Assembly: GCA_007124075.1 (NCBI GenBank)
Contig: SLFV01000534.1
Span: forward strand, 1-13,478
Source: Roseimaritima sp.
GTDB lineage: Bacteria; Planctomycetota; Planctomycetia; Pirellulales; Pirellulaceae
DNA: 13,478 bases
Reading direction: 5' to 3'
Part shown: positions 8,220 through 13,478 of the stretch, piece by piece
Numbering within the stretch: the first letter of the stretch is position 1
Layout of the letters: each line of letters starts with the position of its first letter
Program-made: the position numbers and the translations under genes
The notes under the pieces: model-generated
Database searches by the model: none
Seen by the model: the letters and a program-made list of their open reading frames with translations, nothing else
Told to the model about the DNA's origin: nothing

Positions 8220-9041
8220 ATGAAGGTCAGCACGATGCAACCGGGGTTCCATGCAGCATGTTTACCGCACCACGACCACGCCACCGCGTTACAGTTGCTG
8301 GCGGAGCGGGGATTCACGACGGTCGCGATTCGCAGCCATCGGGAGTTTTCCACTGCGCGAAGCGGACCGATCCTGGCTGAGATCCAACAGGTTGTCCAGC
8401 GATACAGCATCCAATTGGTTTGGGACAGTGATGGTTTCTACCTGAGCGATCCGGCTCAGCTTCAGCTGCCATCGTTGGATTCGGGTAACGGGGAGGTTCG
8501 CGAGCAGCAAATCCTGCGCAGCATCCATTGGGCGGCAGCAAGCCAGTGTGCCCTGGTAACCTTTGTCACGGGGCCCAAAGTTCCGGCTGTTGATCCCGAA
8601 CTGGCGCTCACCCGGATCGCAGAGTCCTGCCAGCGCCTGCATCACTTTGCGGTAGATCGATCCATTTCGCTTGCCATCGAAGCACGCGTTGGATCCGCCA
8701 TCGCCAGTATCGCGCACTACGAGCGGTTACTGCAGTGGCTTCCCGGTGATGTGAGAATCGGTCTCGCGGCGGACACTTCGTCAATGCTCCGTCAGGCAGA
8801 GGTACCGATCGTCGATTTTCTTGCACGTCACAAGGAGCGGCTACGCTGTGTTTATCTGTCGGAGGTTTCGCGTGAATGTCTTGCGATGCCAAACCGGGAA
8901 GACGAGGGGGTCGATCTCAGACGCATCGTTCAGGGACTTGACCAGCAAGCTTTCGCCGCGTCTTGCATCCTGATCGCCTGTGGAGGCGAACCATTAACGC
9001 CCGCGGAGCTAGTCGCATTGCGGACGAAAGTCTTTGGCTGA
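8220..9041 (+). CDS. Xylose-isomerase-like TIM-barrel protein (sugar phosphate isomerase/epimerase family)
   Basis: The 273-residue protein starts directly after the UbiA stop codon and is probably co-translated with it. It has the alternating strand-helix pattern of the AP-endonuclease-2 / xylose-isomerase-like barrel: ATALQLLAERGFTTVAIRS (21-39), QCALVTFVTGP (109-119), ISLAIEAR (149-156), RIGLAADTSSML (179-190), LRCVYLSEV (208-216) and ILIACGGEPL (250-259). Family members are metal enzymes that isomerise or epimerise sugars, with ligands Glu, Asp, His and Glu near the barrel mouth. Here Glu154, Asp185 and Glu257 may remain, but the usual His after the Asp (D-x-G-H) is Ser or Met, and the usual H-x-K-D strand reads VYLSEV. 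The metal site is therefore partly degraded, so the catalytic role is uncertain. Partnership with the prenyltransferase, in preparing or using its acceptor, is inferred from the gene order. Confidence 0.75.
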   Translation: MKVSTMQPGFHAACLPHHDHATALQLLAERGFTTVAIRSHREFSTARSGPILAEIQQVVQRYSIQLVWDSDGFYLSDPAQLQLPSLDSGNGEVREQQILRSIHWAAASQCALVTFVTGPKVPAVDPELALTRIAESCQRLHHFAVDRSISLAIEARVGSAIASIAHYERLLQWLPGDVRIGLAADTSSMLRQAEVPIVDFLARHKERLRCVYLSEVSRECLAMPNREDEGVDLRRIVQGLDQQAFAASCILIACGGEPLTPAELVALRTKVFG

Positions 9042-9419
9042 TTTGAGCGAATAAGAGATAGAGCAAGACGCTTTGGCAGGCGCGGGCGCAACATCCAGAA
9101 CCAAGTCGTCTGGAGACGTGGACTGAAATGCTTTCCCCACGCACTTCCCGCGTATGCGCCATAAAAAACGGTTTTCTCGCCATCGAATCCTGGACCCCGC
9201 TGGGGGACAGCCCCTATTATTCAGGTGCGTTCGGATACGACTCGGTCAATAAAACGGAGGACGAAGGTGGGCCATTTAGAACGACGGGAATGCGTGAATC
9301 CATCTCGCTCGCGGTGGCAAGTTTTCACGATTCCAACACCAAAGACCGGTTGGCCTGCAAGAATTTGCAAGCAAACTGCCACGGAGGATAAAAACTGCGA
9401 GGGTCGTTGCTAGCAGATG

Positions 9420-9436
9420 CCGATTAGCCTAATCGG
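9420..9436. repeat. Perfect inverted repeat, 7-bp arms with 3-base centre
   Basis: CCGATTA and TAATCGG flank GCC, so the 17 bases form a perfect dyad that two G-T wobbles could extend in RNA. No T-tract follows on either strand. It could be an operator for a dimeric regulator or part of a structured RNA; there is no second copy nearby. Confidence 0.5.
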
Positions 9437-9841
9437 TGAACGATGGTTGTCCCTGAATTGAGGGTATCGGAGTGGTAGCTGGCCCGTCCAGACACGCACG
9501 CGACACCCCACTAAAAATCGGGTACATTTTGGGCAAGTGCCCGAGACCTCCCCATCGGTTGCGTTGCGGTCGTTCTGTCCCTTTCGCAGCACCGTTTTGA
9601 ATATTTGTTTTACGAATTTAACCACGATTGGCTCGATTTCGCGGACAAGGATGCCCCGAACCCGAGACTGACTTTCCATCCTATTTGGTTCTACGTCATT
9701 GTGGCGAAGCCAGTAGGGGTTGAGGCAGTCCGGGAAGCATTCGAGCTGTGGACCTTCCCAGTCCGGTGTCAAACCTGCTGCGTCCTGCTTGAATGAGCTT
9801 GGCTCACGGAAAGTAGATAGGAGCGGATTTGGCAAAACAGC

Positions 9842-9847
9842 AAGGAA
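9842..9847 (+). promoter_or_regulatory. Shine-Dalgarno site of clpX
   Basis: AAGGAA lies six bases before the ATG at 9854. It supports that start over internal codons, and the protein begins at the usual distance before its zinc-binding domain. Confidence 0.6.
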
Positions 9848-9853
9848 CCGTGT

Positions 9854-11128
9854 ATGCCTTCCAAAGATATTAGCAATACGAAACGTGGCAATGGAACAAC
9901 GAAGAAGAACGCGTTTTGTTCCTTCTGTCGCAAAAGTTACCGCGACGTCGGGCCGTTGGTCGAAGGTCCGGGGGACGTTTACATTTGCGGCGAATGCATC
10001 GAGCTTTGCCAGTCGATCCTCGATCAGGAGCAGCGACGCCGTGGACCGGCTAAGACGTTGTTCTCGGAAATCGCTTCCCCTCGTGCGATCGTTGAACACT
10101 TAAACCAGTATGTGATCGGGCAAGAAGCAGCGAAAAAAGTCCTCGGCGTGGCGGTTCATAATCACTACAAGCGTCTTAATAGCGAGTGGGAGGGCGCGCA
10201 GGAGGTCGAAATCGAGAAAAGTAACATTCTGCTTGTGGGGCCGACAGGAAGCGGGAAAACGCTGCTGGCCCGATCGCTGGCCCGAATGCTTAACGTGCCA
10301 TTCGCCATTGGGGATGCGACGACGCTGACAGAGGCGGGGTATGTAGGCGAAGATGTCGAAAACCTGCTGCTGAAACTCCTCCACGCGGCCGATTTCGATC
10401 TGGAGGCGGCCCAGCGAGGCATCCTCTACATCGATGAGGTTGATAAGATCGGTAAGACCAGCAACAACGTATCGATCACGCGTGATGTCTCCGGCGAGGG
10501 TGTGCAGCAAAGCCTGCTGAAAATGCTGGAGGGGACCATCGCGAATGTACCTCCACAAGGGGGACGAAAACACCCCGAACAGCAGTATATCCAAATGGAC
10601 ACTAGCAACATTTTGTTTATATGCGGGGGCACTTTTACCGGAATCGAAGACATTATTCGCAAACGGCTTGGTGATCGCAAACTAGGCTTCGGGGGCGGGT
10701 CCGTCCATCGCGATAATTCCGATGCTGCAGGCCTGTTGAGTCAAGTTCGAAGTGATGACATCCTGGAGTTTGGCTTGATCCCTGAACTGGTAGGTCGGCT
10801 TCCGGTTGTCAGTAATCTGTTGCCGTTGGATGTAGACGGATTGGTCCGAGTGATGCGGGAACCTAAGAATGCGTTGACAAAGCAGTACCAGGCCTTGTTC
10901 AAAATGGAGAATTGTGAACTCAACTTCACCGACGAGGCTTTGCGGTTTATTGCTCAGAAAGCGACTGACAAAGGGGTTGGCGCACGTGGTTTGCGTGGGA
11001 TCCTTGAAGAAGTCATGCTGGACTTGATGTACGAACTGCCCGACCAACCTGAAGGAACGGTTTACACCATCGACGAGAATATTGTTGCTGGCCGAACCAA
11101 GCCATTTCCGATGAGCAAGAGTGCTTAA
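9854..11128 (+). CDS. clpX: ATP-dependent Clp protease ATP-binding subunit ClpX
   Basis: ClpX is the hexameric cytosolic AAA+ unfoldase that feeds tagged substrates to ClpP. The 424-residue product is full length. It has an N-terminal zinc-binding domain with Cys22, Cys25, Cys45 and Cys48, Walker A GPTGSGKT (129-136), pore-1 loop GYVG (162-165), Walker B ILYIDE (190-195), the RKH substrate loop (238-240), a ClpP-docking loop reading LGFG (277-280; IGF in E. coli), the arginine finger in ELVGRLPV (Arg315) and sensor 2 in GARGLR (Arg378). All catalytic and docking features are present, so it should be active with ClpP. The gene is alone: neither clpP nor tig, its common upstream neighbours in other bacteria, is next to it. 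It has a good Shine-Dalgarno site and ends at a strong terminator, so it is probably a single-gene transcription unit. Confidence 0.98.
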   Translation: MPSKDISNTKRGNGTTKKNAFCSFCRKSYRDVGPLVEGPGDVYICGECIELCQSILDQEQRRRGPAKTLFSEIASPRAIVEHLNQYVIGQEAAKKVLGVAVHNHYKRLNSEWEGAQEVEIEKSNILLVGPTGSGKTLLARSLARMLNVPFAIGDATTLTEAGYVGEDVENLLLKLLHAADFDLEAAQRGILYIDEVDKIGKTSNNVSITRDVSGEGVQQSLLKMLEGTIANVPPQGGRKHPEQQYIQMDTSNILFICGGTFTGIEDIIRKRLGDRKLGFGGGSVHRDNSDAAGLLSQVRSDDILEFGLIPELVGRLPVVSNLLPLDVDGLVRVMREPKNALTKQYQALFKMENCELNFTDEALRFIAQKATDKGVGARGLRGILEEVMLDLMYELPDQPEGTVYTIDENIVAGRTKPFPMSKSA

Positions 11129-11177
11129 GCGGTAGCGGCGAGAATATAAAGACTTCGGTTGCGTCGCTAACGGACAC

Positions 11178-11214
11178 AAACCGTGCGAGTGTCTTGCATT
11201 CGCACGGTTTTTTT
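11178..11214 (+). terminator. Intrinsic terminator after clpX
   Basis: The arms 11178-11188 (AAACCGTGCGA) and 11200-11210 (TCGCACGGTTT) are perfectly complementary over 11 bp. Three further pairs, one a wobble, narrow the loop to TCTTG. A run of seven T residues (11208-11214) closes the structure on the plus strand, 49 bases after the clpX stop. The opposite strand has only a short T run, so it should act mainly on clpX, although it sits between convergent genes. Confidence 0.93.
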
Positions 11215-11245
11215 GCGCTCGCATGGGGCATGCCTGTGGTCTTGT

Positions 11246-12283
11246 TTACAGCCTCCTCAGCCCATCTTCGGTCATTGGATTGGGGATTTCGAAATCAATT
11301 TGGTCGATGGCATTCAGGGTGTCGGCGGACAACACCAAATCAAAGCCAGCGCGAACTTCTTCCAATTGCGCGACGCTGGTCGCACCCACGATCGTCGATG
11401 CTACGAAGTCATGTTGCTTGCTCCAGGCCAGCGATAACGCAGCACAGGAGACCCCCAGTTCAGCGGCGATCGGAAGCAGGCGCGCCGTAGTCTGCAGTGT
11501 TCTCGGATTCACAAACCGCTCGGCCATCCTTTTCTGCCGTTCCTGTTCCCCCTGAAGGTAGGCAGTGAAGCGACCACCTGCCGGTGGCCCCGTTTGATAT
11601 TTGCCCGATAAAACACCGCCGCCCAGTGGCGAATAGGGCAGGAGGCTGACCTTTTCCCGACGGCAAACCTGCGCTAATTCACTTTCGCAGCGTCGATTGA
11701 TCAGGCTGAAATTATTCTGCACCGTCTGAAATCGATCCAAACCATCATTCGAAGCCGCCCACAGACTTTTCATCAGCCCCCAGCAGGTCTCGTTGCTGCA
11801 ACCGATTGCACGTACCTTTCCGGCCTGACGAAGTTCCGTCAAAACTCCCAAAACCTCTTCGTAGGGCAAGCCATGGTCAGGCCAATGGATTTGATACAAG
11901 TCAACATAATCGGTATTCATGCGTCGCAGCGAATCCTCGCAGGCGCGAATGATTTGAATTCGGTCCAACGCAGCATACCCATGCCGTACCGGTGCGCGAA
12001 ACCAACCGTGCCCCGGCCCGGTTACCTTCGTGGCCAAGACTACCGAATCACGTGGCTTGGTTTGCAACCACTGGCCGACGATCCGTTCCGTCAACCCAAC
12101 GGTTTCCGCCGACGGAGGAACTGGGTAAATTTCCGCAGCATCGTAAAAATCGATACCCGCTTCGTAAGCCCAGTCAAGGATCGCGAACGATTCTGACTCG
12201 TCACACTGCGACCCGAAAGTCATCGTGCCCATACAAACTTCGCTGACGACCAACCCACTAGCTCCGAGTCTTCGGCGCTGCAT
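11246..12283 (-). CDS. Aldo/keto reductase, Tas-like
   Basis: The 345-residue protein is an NADPH-dependent (beta/alpha)8-barrel reductase of the AKR superfamily and resembles E. coli Tas along its whole length, including MGTMTFG (18-24), AAEIYPVPP (49-57), TDYVDLYQIHWP (124-135), AIGCSNET, VQNNFSLINR and YSPLGGGVLSGKY. The catalytic tetrad is complete: Asp48, Tyr53, Lys86 and His133. The C-terminal cofactor region is present (STIVGATSVAQLEE). The physiological substrate of this group is not settled; reduction of aldehydes or ketones is the safe description. The ATG at 12283 is supported by GAGGAAAG just upstream. It is a single gene, convergent with clpX and divergent from the MoaD-like gene. 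Confidence 0.93.
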   Translation of the reverse strand: MQRRRLGASGLVVSEVCMGTMTFGSQCDESESFAILDWAYEAGIDFYDAAEIYPVPPSAETVGLTERIVGQWLQTKPRDSVVLATKVTGPGHGWFRAPVRHGYAALDRIQIIRACEDSLRRMNTDYVDLYQIHWPDHGLPYEEVLGVLTELRQAGKVRAIGCSNETCWGLMKSLWAASNDGLDRFQTVQNNFSLINRRCESELAQVCRREKVSLLPYSPLGGGVLSGKYQTGPPAGGRFTAYLQGEQERQKRMAERFVNPRTLQTTARLLPIAAELGVSCAALSLAWSKQHDFVASTIVGATSVAQLEEVRAGFDLVLSADTLNAIDQIDFEIPNPMTEDGLRRL

Positions 12284-12590
12284 AACTTTCCTCGGTTTGC
12301 AATTCCAACGATACGCGACCAGGCTCTGCAGCGCCCGGCCTGGCTGCTTTGTCCTCTCGGAATTCTAGCAAGGATTGCATGCCACGGTCAGCCGACTGGT
12401 GGGTTTTTCCCACGCTGCGTCTTTGATCGGCGTGTATGAAGATCGTGCGAAAAAGAGAAGAATCGTCGGTTGCAATCTGCATTCGGCGGCCAAAAGTGGA
12501 TAGACTGCCACTTATTGCTGTCAAACGGTTGCAAATTTGGTAGCCTACAGCCTGCTGGCTTGAACAACTGGACCAGCCGAGGAGGAATCG
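12284..12590. other. Divergent intergenic region between aldo/keto reductase and MoaD-like gene
   Basis: This 307-base stretch holds no convincing gene. A minus-strand TTGACA (12524-12519), followed after 16 bases by TATCCA, is a weak promoter candidate for the reductase. Small inverted repeats are CCAGGC/GCCTGG (12319-12324 and 12338-12343) and AGTGG/CCACT (about 12495-12512). CGGTTGCAA occurs twice (about 12468 and 12526). No clear molybdenum-cofactor riboswitch fold was recognised by eye. Confidence 0.4.
12580..12586 (+). promoter_or_regulatory. Strong Shine-Dalgarno site selecting a TTG start for the MoaD-like gene
   Basis: AGGAGGA ends four bases before the TTG at 12591 but 19 bases before the ATG at 12606. 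The spacing favours the TTG start, although the ATG begins closer to the conserved domain. Confidence 0.55.
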
Positions 12591-12905
12591 TTGGAGATTG
12601 CGATAATGCGTGCTGAATTGACGGTAGAATTGACGGGTCCGCTGGAGAATCTGCTGGGGCAAGATCAGGTCCGACTGCAGGTGCCGTCGGACTGTCGGAT
12701 TGTCGATGTCTTTGCCGCGCTGCTGAAGGAACATCCCCAGGTGGCTGATTACTTCGGGCTAGCGGAACTATCCGTTGGGTCTCAGGAGACATTGCCTGCC
12801 GGGGTCCTGGTCGTTCAAGACGATCGATCGTTGCCGTTAAAGCCAGATACGATGATTGACTGCGGGCAGCCCGTTGCCTTAATGGCATTGGTTAGTGGGG
12901 GCTAA
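12591..12905 (+). CDS. MoaD/ThiS-like ubiquitin-fold sulfur-carrier protein
   Basis: This small protein (104 residues from TTG, 99 from the ATG at 12606) has the pattern of the beta-grasp sulfur carriers: an early strand AELTVELTGPLENLLG, the IVDVFAALLKEHPQV helix region (37-51), the GVLVVQDDRSL strand-turn (71-81), a MIDCGQPVALM strand and the diagnostic Gly-Gly terminus (ALVSGG). In MoaD and ThiS the terminal glycine is adenylated by an E1-like enzyme and then thiocarboxylated, for molybdopterin, thiamin or other sulfur transfer. The residues before the tail read AL rather than the PP common in MoaD, and the protein is slightly long, so it is probably not the housekeeping MoaD. The E1-like gene starts one base after its stop codon (TAAGATG), implying a shared transcript. 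Pathway unknown. Confidence 0.82.
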   Translation: MEIAIMRAELTVELTGPLENLLGQDQVRLQVPSDCRIVDVFAALLKEHPQVADYFGLAELSVGSQETLPAGVLVVQDDRSLPLKPDTMIDCGQPVALMALVSGG

Positions 12906-12906
12906 G

Positions 12907-13478
12907 ATGCAACCTAGTGATCGCCCCCTCGAGCTTTGTGCCGAAGAGGAGCAGATTTATTCGTGGCAATTGGACGTTCGCGACTTTGGGACTCGGGGGC
13001 AGCAACGCCTGAAGAATTCCAGCGTGCTCATCAGCCGGGTCGGCGGTTTGGGGTCGGTAGTCGCTTACGAGTTAGCCGCTGCGGGGATCGGAAGGCTAAT
13101 CCTGGCGCACGCGGGCAATGTGCAACCGTCGGACTTGAATCGTCAGTTATTAATGACACACGACTGGATCGGCAAACCACGTATCGAATCGGCGGTTCGG
13201 CGGTTGCGGGAGTTGAATCCGCATCTAGAAATCGCCTGGTACGCTGAAAATGTTTCTCCGGAAAATGCAGATCGGTTGTTGGAGGGTGCGGACTTAGTCG
13301 TCGATGCGGCTCCCCTTTTTGAAGAGCGTTTGGCGATGAATTCGGCTGCGGAACGACGAAGCATTCCTGTAATCGAAGCCGCGATGTACGAACTGCAAGC
13401 GACGTTGACCGTGATCTGGCCGCCGCGAACGTTGCCTTTTGACAGCTTGGTTCCCAGAGTACCCGCAGGTTGGCGACG
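12907..13478 (+). CDS. E1-like ThiF/MoeB/HesA-family protein with degenerate active site, 3' end cut by window
   Basis: The frame runs from ATG 12907 without a stop to the window end, giving 190 residues. The fold signature of ubiquitin-activating-like adenylyltransferases is clear: YSWQLDVRDFG (18-28), VGGLGSVVAYELAAAGIGRLIL (45-66), SDLNRQLLM (75-83), LRELNPHLEI (100-109), ADLVVDAA (128-135) and IPVIEAAM (153-160). Family members adenylate the C-terminal glycine of MoaD/ThiS. Against MoeB many functional positions differ: the first glycine of GxGGLG is Arg44, the two Asp after the second strand are His68 and Gly70, the Asn before L-x-R-Q is Asp76, the conserved Lys is Arg92, the catalytic Mg-binding Asp is Pro136, the N-terminal substrate Arg is Trp20, and the first zinc CxxC is absent (PFDSLVP). 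Arg79 is kept. It is therefore likely a pseudo-E1 or a subfamily with altered chemistry. Confidence 0.8.
   Translation, partial: MQPSDRPLELCAEEEQIYSWQLDVRDFGTRGQQRLKNSSVLISRVGGLGSVVAYELAAAGIGRLILAHAGNVQPSDLNRQLLMTHDWIGKPRIESAVRRLRELNPHLEIAWYAENVSPENADRLLEGADLVVDAAPLFEERLAMNSAAERRSIPVIEAAMYELQATLTVIWPPRTLPFDSLVPRVPAGWR

Larger units (their letters stand above)
9042..9853. other. 812-base region without a convincing gene, upstream of clpX
   Basis: Open frames occur on both strands (for example + 9128-9391, + 9605-9796, and a long minus frame that runs from inside clpX to 9410). None has a recognisable domain, a good start context or protein-like composition. I found no tRNA-like T-loop/acceptor pairing, no IS ends and no T-rich terminator. 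Local structures are a perfect 7-bp hairpin at 9420-9436, a 6-bp hairpin at 9094-9114 and a small TGAGC-TTG-GCTCA hairpin at 9794-9806. The region should contain the clpX promoter and might hold a small RNA or a decayed gene. Confidence 0.5.

Noticed and set aside
9128..9391. Plus-strand open frame of 87 residues after the TIM-barrel gene
   Set aside because: No domain, no ribosome-binding site and non-protein-like composition.
9605..9796. Plus-strand open frame before clpX (63 residues, open from about 9515)
   Set aside because: The start would be a TTG without a ribosome-binding site, the composition is unusual (many aromatic residues, terminal Cys pair) and no domain is recognised. Kept only as a remark in the gap entry.
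9410..10099. 229-residue open frame on the minus strand reaching into clpX
   Set aside because: It overlaps the 5' part of clpX antisense, matches no family I recognise and has poor composition. The part outside clpX includes the dyad and shows no domain.
12284..12590. Possible molybdenum-cofactor riboswitch before the MoaD-like gene
   Set aside because: Only short scattered inverted repeats are present, and I could not trace the multi-stem fold by eye; a covariance search would decide.
12258..12888. Two long minus-strand open frames across the MoaD-like gene and the gap before it
   Set aside because: They lie antisense to a gene with clear family features and have low-complexity, Arg/Gln/Ser-rich sequence typical of shadow frames.
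1..13478. tRNA, rRNA, CRISPR array, insertion sequence or prophage
   Set aside because: No T-loop/acceptor pairing, rRNA motif, spaced repeats, transposase-like protein or integrase was seen in any part of the window.

Overview
The window looks like ordinary chromosome from a member of the Planctomycetota, most likely a Rhodopirellula-like Pirellulales bacterium. This is inferred from gene content and style: a ThuA-like/DUF1080 fusion protein (a combination typical of planctomycetes and verrucomicrobia), exported proteins with long N-termini, several TTG starts, weak or missing Shine-Dalgarno sites in front of many genes, moderate GC, and many single genes in changing orientation rather than long operons. 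No phage, transposon, CRISPR or rRNA/tRNA signal was seen.

Layout, left to right. (1) 2-1414 (+): the 3' part of a secreted protein made of Ig-like beta-sandwich domains, cut by the window edge. (2) 1465-3081 (-): exported ThuA-like + DUF1080 protein, divergent from (3) 3230-4270 (+): zinc-dependent medium-chain dehydrogenase. (4) 4372-5727 (-): purD. (5) 5926-6834 (-): a spermidine-synthase-like Rossmann protein with an apparent signal peptide. (6) 7257-8219 (+) and 8220-9041 (+): a UbiA-family membrane prenyltransferase and a xylose-isomerase-like TIM-barrel protein, with stop and start codons abutting. (7) 9042-9853: about 0.8 kb with no convincing gene. (8) 9854-11128 (+): clpX, followed by a strong intrinsic terminator. 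(9) 11246-12283 (-): Tas-like aldo/keto reductase. (10) 12591-12905 (+) and 12907-13478 (+, cut by the window end): a MoaD/ThiS-like ubiquitin-fold protein ending in Gly-Gly and an E1-like (ThiF/MoeB/HesA) protein, one base apart.

How the genes may work together. Only two pairs look functionally coupled. The UbiA/TIM-barrel pair is probably translated together and recalls part of the 'ebo' metabolite clusters. The MoaD-like/E1-like pair is the most unusual item. The carrier keeps its diglycine tail, but the E1-like partner has replacements at most positions that bind ATP, magnesium and zinc in MoeB/ThiF, so it may be a pseudo-enzyme or use altered chemistry. The ThuA-DUF1080 protein and the divergent dehydrogenase may both belong to oxidised-sugar metabolism. 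The remaining genes (purD, clpX, the reductase) are housekeeping or stand-alone.
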